Below, piece by piece: positions 1 to 8,100 of a DNA stretch of 13,960 nt. Position 1 is the first letter of the stretch; every line of letters starts with the position of its first letter. The translations under genes and the position numbers were made by a program. The notes under the pieces are model-generated. The model worked only from the letters and a program-made list of their open reading frames with translations. It was not told where the DNA came from and made no database searches. Origin of the DNA: an uncultured Erysipelotrichaceae bacterium (lineage in GTDB: Bacteria; Bacillota_I; Bacilli_A; Erysipelotrichales; Erysipelotrichaceae); NCBI GenBank assembly GCA_937902945.1, contig CALEMD010000358.1, forward strand, positions 1 to 13,960, given 5' to 3'.

Positions 1-1
1 A

Positions 2-808
2 CTAGGCAGACAGGCAGAATCTTCTTTACCTGCAAATCGCTTTCTGATAAAGAATAAAGATGGCAGATGTGTTCCTGCAGTCGTTGCAGTTAAACCTCCT
101 CATTTCATGACTGAAGCAGAAAAAAAGGCTCCCCTTGATATCAGCACTATGGTGCTTGACTGCGGAAGCCATTCTAGAGAAGAAACAGAGAATTCATACG
201 GAATACGCATGGCGGCTCCAGCCGCACCAGATGTACAGTGTCAGTATGATGAAGAACATGATCTGTTCTCAGGCAAGGCATTCGACTGCAGAATCGGTGC
301 TGCTGCTGAGATTGAATCTATGAAACAGCTGCAGACTGCAGCACTGAATATTGATGTTCATGCAGCTTTCTCATCTCAGGAAGAAGTTGGAGAAAGAGGC
401 GTGCTTGCTAACACTCGTGCAATTCATCCTGATATAGCTATCTGCTTTGAAGGATGTCCTGCAGATGATACGTTTACGCATGGTGCTATGACACAGACCT
501 CCATGGGTAAAGGCCCGATGCTTCGTCACTTTGATACATGCATGATTACCAATCCGCGCTTTCAGCGTTTTGCACTTGATACCGCGGAAAAATATGGCAT
601 ACCTTGCCAGGAATCCGTAAGAGCAGGCGGCGGAACAGACGGCGGCATTATTCATCTTTATGATGTGCCTTGCATCGTCATTGGCATTCCTGTTCGCTAT
701 ATACACTCCAGCAACTGCTATGCATGCTTAAAAGATGTAACCGCCGCAGCTGATCTAGCAGTAAAGATCTGTATGGATCTGAACGCTGATATCATCCATT
801 CATTCTAG
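2..808 (+). CDS. M42 family metallo-aminopeptidase (5'-truncated by window edge)
   Basis: The frame is open from base 2 through the ATG at 107, and the residues before that ATG (VPAVVAVKPPH) already fit the M42 fold, so 107 is not the true start. About 80 N-terminal residues, including the first zinc-binding His, should lie outside the window. Numbering from the Met at 107, visible family features are FDCRIG (Asp60, bridging metal ligand), SSQEEVGERG (Glu92 catalytic, Glu93 metal ligand), CFEG (Glu115 where many relatives have Asp), the GKGP and GGGTDGG loops, and RYIHSS (His200, last metal ligand). M42 enzymes are cobalt/zinc aminopeptidases of the FrvX/YsdC/PepA type that form cytosolic dodecameric tetrahedra and trim short peptides. 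It is convergent with the MerR gene and ends in a shared terminator. Family assignment is confident; substrate preference cannot be read. Confidence 0.9.
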   Translation, partial: LGRQAESSLPANRFLIKNKDGRCVPAVVAVKPPHFMTEAEKKAPLDISTMVLDCGSHSREETENSYGIRMAAPAAPDVQCQYDEEHDLFSGKAFDCRIGAAAEIESMKQLQTAALNIDVHAAFSSQEEVGERGVLANTRAIHPDIAICFEGCPADDTFTHGAMTQTSMGKGPMLRHFDTCMITNPRFQRFALDTAEKYGIPCQESVRAGGGTDGGIIHLYDVPCIVIGIPVRYIHSSNCYACLKDVTAAADLAVKICMDLNADIIHSF

Positions 809-810
809 TG

Positions 811-843
811 AAAAGCAGCGACTCATTCAGCCGCTGCTTTTTT
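811..843 (+). terminator. Intrinsic terminator after the M42 gene
   Basis: Ten-base perfect stem AAAAGCAGCG (811-820) / CGCTGCTTTT (832-841) with an 11-base loop, followed by more T's (TTTTTT at 838-843). It starts three bases after the M42 stop. The right arm and loop contain the last codons and stop of the convergent MerR gene, so the hairpin lies partly inside that CDS. The T-tract favours the plus strand, though the stem could also slow minus-strand transcription. Confidence 0.85.
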
Positions 844-1218
844 CTTTGTTTTGCACATCTTCCCGTCTGAAAGAATTCGGTCATAGTTATCAATCTTATA
901 ATTGAGTCTGTCTAATGCGGTCTGCATTTCAGTGATTTTGTTCTGAAGCAGTTCTCTTTGTTCATTCAGCATCTGTCTGCGGGCCTCATTGGTTTTGCTT
1001 CCTTGATGATACAGGCGCACATATTCTATCAATGCTTCAATCTGTATTCCTGCTGAACGCATACATCGGATAAATTCAATCCAGCCGCATGATTCATCAT
1101 CATAATTTCGAATACCATTTTTATCGCGCGGAACAGGAGGAAACAGACCGATACGCTCATAATATCGAAGCGTATCCGCACTCATTTCATATCTTTCAGA
1201 TACTTCTGCAATGGTCAT
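823..1218 (-). CDS. MerR family transcriptional regulator (AdhR/NmlR-like)
   Basis: 131 residues. An N-terminal winged helix-turn-helix (about 2-40, with the diagnostic DTLRYYERIGL at 15-25 and the NGIRNYD wing) is followed by a dimerising coiled coil (about 75-115). The family binds a dyad inside an over-long promoter spacer and untwists it upon activation. Cysteines are at 45, 52 and 122. Cys52, in the RCMRSAGI segment, sits where Bacillus subtilis AdhR carries its electrophile-sensing Cys52 (recalled, not aligned). The ATG overlaps the reductase stop (ATGA), with AAGGAG about ten bases upstream, so it is the last gene of the redox operon. The matching operator lies before the first gene at 3352-3371, which implies autoregulation. 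The likely signal is a reactive electrophile or aldehyde; this is inference. Confidence 0.9.
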   Translation of the reverse strand: MTIAEVSERYEMSADTLRYYERIGLFPPVPRDKNGIRNYDDESCGWIEFIRCMRSAGIQIEALIEYVRLYHQGSKTNEARRQMLNEQRELLQNKITEMQTALDRLNYKIDNYDRILSDGKMCKTKKKAAAE

Positions 1219-2348
1219 GCTTTTTTATCTCCTTTTTCAAATTCTTCTGCTACTTTCTGCAAAAGATCTGGTATTGGAAGATGCTGAGGACATACACGGG
1301 CACACTGACCGCAGCGTATGCAATCAGATGCCTTGCCCGCACCTGCCTTCTCACTGCTGACTGAATAGTATAATGAACTATTCCAATCTTTATACATCTG
1401 CTTTGCATTATAGCAGGAGAAAAGATCAGGAATGCGGATCTTCTTCGGACATCCATCCGTACAGTAATGACATGCTGTGCAGGCAATCGTGTTCATTCCA
1501 TGAAGAATGTCCACCACTTCACCTACTGCCTTTCTCTCTGTATCATCAAGAGGCTTGAAGTCCTTCATATAGCTGATATTATCCTGTGCCTGTTCCAGTG
1601 TACTCATACCCGAAAGAACCATGAACACCTGCGGCTGCGATGCTGCAAAACGTATGGCGTAACTAGCAGGACTGCCACCATGCAATGCATTCAGAATACC
1701 CTTAGCCTGATCAGGAAGACGATCAGCCAGCGCTCCGCCCTTGCATGGTTCCATAACAATGACCGGTTTATTATATTTCACACATACATCGTAGACTTTA
1801 TCACTTTCAACTCCGGAATCTGTTATATCACGATAGTTATACTGGATCTGCACATATTCAATTTCCGGCTGTTCTTTCAGAATTCTATCTAGAACATATG
1901 CTTTATCATGAAACGAGATCCCCATATGTCTGATCTTTCCCTCTTTTTTCAAAGCGAGAACTTCTTCAAATGCATGGCTGCTCTTATATCTGTCATACAG
2001 TTCGTTCGTTAAGGCATGCATTAGGTAATAATCAAAATAAGTTACACCGCATGCCTCCAACTGTTTCTCAAATAGAGGACGTATGTCTTCCTGTTTCTGC
2101 CAGTAATTTCCGGTCAGCTTATCAGTAAGAGTGAATGAATCACGCGGATGTCTTTTGACAAGACACTCACGCATTGCTGTTTCGCTGCTTCCAGAAATAT
2201 ATCCATGCGCTGTATCAAAATATGTAAAGCCATTATCAAGAAACAGATCAACCATCTTTGATACCTGCTCCAGATCAACTACTCCTGACCCTCCAACTTC
2301 TCCCGCGAGCATTGGCAGACGCATGCATCCAAATCCGAATTTTTTCAT
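1215..2348 (-). CDS. Aldo/keto reductase with C-terminal 2x[4Fe-4S] ferredoxin-like domain
   Basis: 377 residues. Residues 1-275 form an aldo/keto reductase TIM barrel with the usual tetrad visible: Asp45 and Tyr50 in FDTAHGY, Lys77 in TDKL, His111 in LMHAL. Residues 290-300 (CxxCxxCxxxCP) and 343-353 (CxxCxxCxxxCP) are two cluster-binding motifs typical of the Bacillota 'aldo/keto reductase, 4Fe-4S containing' subfamily, so electrons may pass between a nicotinamide-bound substrate site and a carrier. The flavodoxin two genes upstream is an obvious candidate partner (inference). The start is supported by AAGGAG six bases upstream, lying over the end of the preceding gene. Its stop overlaps the MerR start. 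Cytosolic; substrate unknown, probably an aldehyde, ketone or quinone. Confidence 0.92.
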   Translation of the reverse strand: MKKFGFGCMRLPMLAGEVGGSGVVDLEQVSKMVDLFLDNGFTYFDTAHGYISGSSETAMRECLVKRHPRDSFTLTDKLTGNYWQKQEDIRPLFEKQLEACGVTYFDYYLMHALTNELYDRYKSSHAFEEVLALKKEGKIRHMGISFHDKAYVLDRILKEQPEIEYVQIQYNYRDITDSGVESDKVYDVCVKYNKPVIVMEPCKGGALADRLPDQAKGILNALHGGSPASYAIRFAASQPQVFMVLSGMSTLEQAQDNISYMKDFKPLDDTERKAVGEVVDILHGMNTIACTACHYCTDGCPKKIRIPDLFSCYNAKQMYKDWNSSLYYSVSSEKAGAGKASDCIRCGQCARVCPQHLPIPDLLQKVAEEFEKGDKKA

Positions 2349-2351
2349 TTT

Positions 2352-2783
2352 CTACTCCTTCGACTGACCGCGCAGTCTCATCATTGTTATGTTCAATTCT
2401 TTCAGTGCAAGAGTCGGATCATGAATATCCACAACTGTCTTTTCCATCGGACACATGTCTGTCTTTGCATCATTCATAATTGTTTTCACTGCAGTTCCAT
2501 ATGCATATCTGATTTTTTCTTCATTCAGATAATCTATAGCCGTTTCACTGATTACCTCAGCATAGATGTCAGAAATAGATGCGTAATCCATCAGCATTGC
2601 TGCTGCTTTGCCTACTACTTTATCTGCGCAGCTGTATCCAGATAGATCTGTATGTTCCTGGATCATCTGCATCAGACAGCTGATGCCGCGCCCTTTCTTT
2701 TGAATAATGCTTTCTCCTTTTACAAGTACAATACTGGCATCGCTATTCTCTAGAAGCTCTATAGCTTTCTCGATATCGCTCAT
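2352..2783 (-). CDS. DUF1893 protein (TM1506-like, cytidine-deaminase fold)
   Basis: 143 residues. It matches the DUF1893 pattern as I recall it: an N-terminal strand followed by a GRGIS segment (31-35), VGKAAAMLM (57-65), an AEVISETAIDYL helix (75-86), and CPMEKTV near the end (111-117). The Thermotoga TM1506 structure places this family in the cytidine-deaminase-like fold. The usual zinc-binding HAE/CxxC pair is not present here, so catalysis is uncertain. The ATG overlaps the flavodoxin stop (ATGA) with only a weak upstream SD, so translation is probably coupled. It ends three bases before the reductase start. Its position between a flavodoxin and an Fe-S reductase suggests a redox or stress role, but no function is established. 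Confidence 0.8.
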   Translation of the reverse strand: MSDIEKAIELLENSDASIVLVKGESIIQKKGRGISCLMQMIQEHTDLSGYSCADKVVGKAAAMLMDYASISDIYAEVISETAIDYLNEEKIRYAYGTAVKTIMNDAKTDMCPMEKTVVDIHDPTLALKELNITMMRLRGQSKE

Positions 2784-3319
2784 GCCTGTATCTCTTCAGC
2801 GGCCTTCAGCCACATGTCGATCTTCTTCTGTGATTCATCAACCGTACTTCCGCGCAGCGGAATACCTTTATGCAGAATACTCTCCGGAAGCAATTTCTGC
2901 AGATCTATTTCACTGTGCCCCATTGCACTTCCTTCATGTGTGCAGAACGGCATAATCAGCTTGCCTTTCAAATCGACAGACTCAAGGAATGTCCATACCG
3001 GCATTGGCATTGTTCCCCACCAGCATGGATAGCCAACAAACAGAACATCATACCTGCTCATATCAGGCAGCTGATTTGTCAACTTCGGTCTTGCGTTTTC
3101 ATTCAGTTCATTCTTTGCATAATCACAGCATTCTTTATATTCAAATGGGTATTGCTGTTCTGCTTGAATTTCCAACAGATCCCCGCCTATAAGCCCATGA
3201 ATTATTTCGGCTGCTTTCTCTGTATTTCCTTTTTTCAAGTCCTGATATCCATCTGCAGTGTAGTTCATACCCTTATGAGAAAAATATGCAATCAAACATT
3301 TGCTTTCATTGAATTTCAT
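2780..3319 (-). CDS. Flavodoxin
   Basis: 179 residues with a flavodoxin-like alpha/beta pattern: first strand CLIAYFSHKGMNY (8-20), where the FMN-phosphate loop is SHKGMNY rather than the classic S-x-T-G-x-T; the second flavin loop FVGYPCWWGTMP (94-105), with Trp100/Trp101 likely stacking on the isoalloxazine; and the third loop FCTHEGSAMG (125-134). These fit the Flavodoxin_4-type proteins common in Bacillota. It would serve as a low-potential FMN electron carrier or a small FMN oxidoreductase in the cytosol. The start is supported by GGAGG seven bases upstream. It is the first gene of the four-gene redox operon, directly behind a MerR-type promoter. Confidence 0.9.
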   Translation of the reverse strand: MKFNESKCLIAYFSHKGMNYTADGYQDLKKGNTEKAAEIIHGLIGGDLLEIQAEQQYPFEYKECCDYAKNELNENARPKLTNQLPDMSRYDVLFVGYPCWWGTMPMPVWTFLESVDLKGKLIMPFCTHEGSAMGHSEIDLQKLLPESILHKGIPLRGSTVDESQKKIDMWLKAAEEIQA

Positions 3320-3343
3320 TATTGAATCCTCCAGTTCTTTCTT

Positions 3344-3374
3344 AATTTAATACTTGGAGTGTACTCTAAGTCAA
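3344..3374 (-). promoter_or_regulatory. MerR-type promoter and operator of the flavodoxin operon
   Basis: On the minus strand, -35 TTGACT (3369-3374) and -10 TAAATT (3344-3349) are separated by 19 bp, the elongated spacer typical of MerR-controlled promoters. The spacer holds a near-perfect dyad ACTTAGAGT-AC-ACTCCAAGT (3352-3371, one mismatch), which closely resembles the CTTAGAGT...ACTCTAAG operators known for AdhR/NmlR-class regulators. The MerR gene at the distal end of this operon is the natural ligand. Confidence 0.85.
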
Positions 3375-3385
3375 CAGTTTCATGC

Positions 3386-3408
3386 AAAAACCGGAAGTAA
3401 GCTTCCGG
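3386..3408 (-). terminator. Intrinsic terminator of the adhesin-sortase operon
   Basis: On the minus strand: CCGGAAG, loop CTTA, CTTCCGG, followed by TTTTT (stem arms 3391-3397 and 3402-3408, T-tract 3386-3390). It begins four bases after the stop codon of the Ig-like membrane protein, so it closes the three-gene surface operon just before the flavodoxin promoter. Confidence 0.9.
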
Positions 3409-3412
3409 CATC

Positions 3413-4435
3413 TTATTGAATATCATGTGTCACTTCCGTTTCATTGCTTCCTACTTCTTCATATATCCATTCTCCTTCAATCACAATTTCTTCTTGGATA
3501 TTTGCACCATTATCTGGCTGTTCATAGGGAATATCTGCTGTCGGTCCGTTACCAGTGCTCTGCACGTCTGTGTCATTCTTTCCCTGTGCCTGTCCATCCA
3601 CATCAACCATCAATGTCTTAACTGCTGTATTGCCCGAGTAATCGCTGACTCTGTAAAGAACCTCCTGCAGTCCTGTTTCATGAAGCTGGCTGCTGCATGA
3701 TACTTCCTTTGTTAGATTGCCATCTACCGTATCGTTGGCATAGGCAATATATGCTCTGCAGTCAAATGGCTTATCAAAATCCGAATAGACAATCTGATCT
3801 TTTATAAGCTGCAGATCCGGTTCTGTCTTATCTACGACTTTTACTCGCATTGTTCTTACTGTTTCCTGTATATCATTGACAAGCCTATATACTGCTGTAT
3901 GGCTGCCTGGTATAGAGGTATCAATAGCATCCGGATAGATCAGCTGAGCTGAATGATCTGAACTGGTTTTAACATACTGTGACGGTTCAAACACTTCTCC
4001 GCATTCCAGCTGTACGGATGTTTCGGATAATTCCAATACAAGCATATTATCCTGAATGCTGCCGGTGAAAGGTTTAAAGAAGAATGCATACAGAAGAAAT
4101 GCTGCGGCAGCCAATCCAGAAACTATTCCTGTGGCTGCCGCAAGCGGGCTGATTCGTCTTTGAATCCTTTCATTGCTCTCCAATGCAATTCGATAAATAC
4201 GCATCTGTTCAGGAGTATTGCGGCAGTCTGCATATTGCCGTATCTGTGAATACGCAAGACCATTTTCCAAACCCAAGCGGATCTGTTCCATCTGCAGGTA
4301 ATTCAGCCATGGTTTATTTACTTTCATTAGCTGCGCATGTGTCAGACCATTTGTCTTTCCGATCTGAATCTGCTGTTTTTGCAGATATGTCAGATTTGGC
4401 GAAAGAACTCCGTTCATTACTCTTTGAAATTTCAT
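3413..4435 (-). CDS. Single-pass membrane protein with cytoplasmic NGL repeats and two extracellular Ig-like (DUF5011-type) domains
   Basis: 340 residues in three parts. Residues 14-90 carry three copies of a short repeat (YLQKQQIQIGKTNGL, YLQMEQIRLGLENGL, then a divergent PEQMRIYRIALESN). Residues 96-120 form one hydrophobic membrane span preceded by basic residues, so the repeats should be inside and the rest outside. Residues about 130-202 and 205-281 are two beta-sandwich repeats of the bacterial Ig-like DUF5011 type (IPGSHTAVYRLVND; then TEPDLQL, GLQEVLYRVSDYSGN). An acidic, disordered tail of about 55 residues ends the protein. The ATG directly abuts the sortase stop (TAA-ATG), so it is the last gene of the surface operon. 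A role as an anchor, adaptor or signal-transmitting partner for the adhesin is inference; no enzyme motif is visible. Confidence 0.8.
   Translation of the reverse strand: MKFQRVMNGVLSPNLTYLQKQQIQIGKTNGLTHAQLMKVNKPWLNYLQMEQIRLGLENGLAYSQIRQYADCRNTPEQMRIYRIALESNERIQRRISPLAAATGIVSGLAAAAFLLYAFFFKPFTGSIQDNMLVLELSETSVQLECGEVFEPSQYVKTSSDHSAQLIYPDAIDTSIPGSHTAVYRLVNDIQETVRTMRVKVVDKTEPDLQLIKDQIVYSDFDKPFDCRAYIAYANDTVDGNLTKEVSCSSQLHETGLQEVLYRVSDYSGNTAVKTLMVDVDGQAQGKNDTDVQSTGNGPTADIPYEQPDNGANIQEEIVIEGEWIYEEVGSNETEVTHDIQ
4166..4396 (-). repeat. Three short protein repeats of the Q-M-x-x-I-R-x-G-L-E-x-G-L type
   Basis: Repeat 1 (residues about 14-36) and repeat 2 (about 43-65) share Y-L-Q-x-x-Q-I-x-x-G-x-x-N-G-L-x-x-x-Q. 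Repeat 3 (72-90) keeps PEQM-R-I-Y-R-I-A-L-E-S. They resemble helical repeats I recall from many Bacillota accessory and plasmid proteins (QMEQIRLGLE-type), whose function is not known to me. Confidence 0.6.
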
Positions 4436-5158
4436 TTAAAACACTTCCAATGCCGTCAGCACAAATCTTGCATTTTCTGCGCTCATATCACAGGTAACAA
4501 GCGTCAGTATCTGCTGACCGGAATAGACAGCACCATCTGTTTTCTGAAGCAGATAGGGTTTGGTTTCAAGGAACATATTTCTTGCATCCTGATCTGTCGC
4601 AAATAGATTATTATGCCAGCCTAGATACACATCCTCATCATCTAGATCATAGCGGGCAAAAGAGACAATCTGATATGTCCTGCTGCTGATATCATCACTT
4701 AGAGTCAGAGTGCCGAATCGGTCATAATACTCCTTCTGTGCATACTCTTTCAGAAATGTGAAGTTGTAATCCTTTGTCTTTGATGAATGTCCAAATACAA
4801 TTCTGTTATTGGATCCATTATCTGGGCATTGCGTTTCATCAATGAATAATGCTCCCATTGTGTCATATTCTTTATCAACGTTATGAAGCATGTAATAATC
4901 TGGATTGCTGCTCACAAGAATCGGCATCTGCACCATGCCATCTTCATTCTGAAATTCAATCAGATATTTCACTTCATTATTAATGGTCTGATAGTCTGAT
5001 AGTGTATCCTGCTCTTCTTCGAAACTGCGCCACTGAAATGTACGAGAGGAAGGAGCGGATATTTTCTTTTCAACAGAAGGCATGATCGCAATGCATATAG
5101 CAGATAGAATAGCTACTCCTGTAAATATAACTGCATTTTTCTTTCGCAGTCTGCGCAT
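4436..5158 (-). CDS. Class B sortase
   Basis: 240 residues. It has a basic N-terminus and one membrane anchor (about 8-27, AVIFTGVAILSAICIAI), then a sortase beta-barrel. The catalytic triad is visible: His124 in IVFGHSS, Cys223 in LTLVTC, Arg231 in ENARFVL. The long insert between the His and Cys motifs, the YYMLHNVDKEYDTMGALFID stretch and the LVTCD...ENARFV ending are class B features. The enzyme cleaves a C-terminal sorting motif and transfers the protein to peptidoglycan or another subunit. The start is supported by GGGAG five bases upstream, located inside the 3' end of the adhesin gene, with a 46-base overlap. The natural substrate would be that adhesin, but no sorting motif is seen in it. 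Confidence 0.93.
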   Translation of the reverse strand: MRRLRKKNAVIFTGVAILSAICIAIMPSVEKKISAPSSRTFQWRSFEEEQDTLSDYQTINNEVKYLIEFQNEDGMVQMPILVSSNPDYYMLHNVDKEYDTMGALFIDETQCPDNGSNNRIVFGHSSKTKDYNFTFLKEYAQKEYYDRFGTLTLSDDISSRTYQIVSFARYDLDDEDVYLGWHNNLFATDQDARNMFLETKPYLLQKTDGAVYSGQQILTLVTCDMSAENARFVLTALEVF

Positions 5159-8100
5159 AGATCTCCCTTCTCGGCTTTTTCTCCCATTTTCCGAATGATC
5201 AGTGTATTCTTGATTTTCTTCAGTTTTTGATTTGTACGGTAATTTCGAACAATATCTGTTGTTCTTTCTGCTTCAGCAGTGACAACTTCACAAGCATTGC
5301 CAACGATATATCCTAGAGGCGATTTAATTTCACACACTTCAATTTTTGCTCCGTAAGGAATATCTTTTATTTCAATCATTCCCTTCTGAACATTGATTTC
5401 AGTTATTTCATCTTCTTTTGAAAGATAATAGCTTCCATCTGCTAGATCATTCATCACCAATTCGCCGTAAATGTTTGTATAACCGCTGTAGACTATTTCT
5501 TCAAATGCATTCGTTTTAGCTACTTTTACAAACACACCCGATTTTCCAGCGGCTGCGGTTTTCTGCTCATTCGTTTTGGACAGATACCATGAATTGCCTT
5601 GCTCATCTTCATAAGTAACTGCTGAAATACTGCCGTCTTTCTCCTGCCACAATCGCGCAATCACCATTTTCTTTTCTATCGGCCTGCTTATATCTCCCGG
5701 AACCGTATTCTCAAACATTTCATATGTGCTGCCAAATGATTCCATTTTAATTGATGAACCAGATGTTTCTTTTATCAGCCATTGTATGCCTGCATATTCA
5801 AATGCATCCCCAGGCAGTATCTCATCCATTCTCTGTTTCCGCAGAAGAGTAAGTATCTGTGAAACAGATGGCATTGATATCATCTGATTGATGCTCAGCG
5901 AAAACACACTGCCTACTTTCGGCTCGGCTGTATTCAGCTTCAGAATCATTTCCTGGTATGTAATAGGCAGAAGATTTATCTGCTGTTCTGCTTCAGTAAA
6001 AATACCGCCTGTCACAAATACGCCAAGATTATGCGCCCCGAATTTTTCATCAGATAGAATTGCTTTCAGCTCGATCGGCCGATGCTTGGTATCATCCGTG
6101 TCATAAACCGTTGCCGATACAATGACTTCCTGATTGCTTTGCTCATCAAACAGATCCTTTGCGTCTTCTTTCTGCAGCGCCAGTATTCTGTATTTTTTCA
6201 GTGCTGAAATGTCTTCTTTTTCATGAAGTTCAAATACTGTTCCCACTTTGACCTCTGAACATGTTCGCAGGATATCCTGATAAAGCATCATCGAAGTGGA
6301 ACTATAACCGTCTTTTGGCACTGTATACTTCTGTCCGGCTTTATTACCATCAAAAGCAGCTATTACAATCTGCGTATCATCGACTGCTTCAATGCGCCAG
6401 CGTCGCAGTTTCCCATCAACGACGGCTCTCCACACATAAACCATGTCCGCCACTTCTGCATCATTCGGTATATCTTCTATGCTAATTCTTGAAATCTCTG
6501 AAGACTGTTCTTTTTCATCTATCACCGTGTTTTCTTCGGTGATATTGCGAAAGGAGAACCAGGCATTGTTCAGCAGGTCTGAGTGATTATCCTGGTCAAC
6601 TTTGAAAACCTGCAAATCCAGTATGCGTCTTTTATTCTTCAGTTCAGCGTGTATCTCATTGCTTCCTGCTTCAGCGTCCATTTTGAAAATATGGCAGGCT
6701 TCCTGTGATCCAAACTCAAACCCATCAGGCAGTGAGCTTTCACATGCCATATAGGATCTTCCCCATTTCAAGCCGTGTATTGCAATAGAACCATCTGCCT
6801 GTTCTTTAGAAGATACAGTGAACGACTGTATATCCATACCGTTCAGCTGATAGTAATACTTACCTGCCTCAAAATCAGATACATCAATTACAGCATTTTC
6901 ATCAGAGATTCTATCTGCTGCCTTCTGTGTCAGTTCTAAATCCTTATAGATTGCAGCGGCAGTATATGGAAGCGGCATATTGTGATCATTGGTATCTGTA
7001 ATTCGCAAATACTGCTTCCCAGTTTTTCCTTTGAAAAGAGGCAATACCTTTTTGGTTCCTGTCCCAGTGCTGGATATGATAATTCTCTGTCTTCTCAGGA
7101 TATTGCCATCTGTATCGCAGATGAGAAGAGTGGCATAATCATTTGCTGAAGTCTTCAAATATATGATGTTTTCTTCTTCTGCAATTTCCAATGATGGGTG
7201 AATTCCATCGATCCGGATTGATGCTGCATCCTTGAAAATTTCGCTTAGATTGATCTTTTCAGAAACCGGAAAATACATGATTTCAGCAGTCTGATATCGA
7301 TTATCAATGATCTCTTCTATCGTGAAGACTCTTTGCGTCTGCATATTCTTTACTGTCAGTATCTGCTTGCAAACTGGATCATTCTCTATCTGCAGCAGCT
7401 GATATTCTGTTCCTCTGACAGTGAAGATATCTTTGTTCAGAATCAATCGCTTAGCATCCAGGTATTCCTCATAGCTGAAGACTGATTCTGTATCATCTGC
7501 CGCAACCGTTATTGTTTTTCCTTCTTCATCAATGACAGTGACTGCATCCTTATCAAGCTTTTCTATTTTATAGATATGCGTATCTGCTTCAAAACTGTCA
7601 CCCACTTTCTTGATCTCATTTCTCGCATTTTCAAAGTCTTCATAGAGTACTTCTTCCGGCTTATCAATACGCAATGTATATACAGGATTGTTCTGTTCAT
7701 ATGGGTTGGTGTTTTCACCATTTACAAGTTCTGTTTCATAGTATATCCACTCCTGATCTTTCTGTTTCAGCGAATAGATTTTATTGTCATTCATAGTTTT
7801 CTTTAATGACCATTCATATCTGACACCATTCACTTCAAACGAATCTGAACCCTGCAATAGATCGGCTATCTGTTTATATGCGAACGGTGCATCTTTTTCT
7901 TTTGAATAGATTATTCTGATCACCATTGAAGGAGATTGCATCAATGTATTTGTATTGCGATCATTTGCATATGCAGTGCTAAGCACTGTATAGGAAATGC
8001 CATCAATAGCAAAGTCTATTCCGGCAATGGTTTTCTGATGCCATTCTCCGTATACCATATCGTTTTGAACAAATGCTTTGCCAGCCGGATAGTCTTCAGA

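Noticed and set aside
371..706. Antisense frame inside the M42 peptidase (111 codons)
   Set aside because: It overlaps a strongly conserved enzyme on the other strand, has no ribosome site and no recognisable domain; it is a codon-bias shadow.
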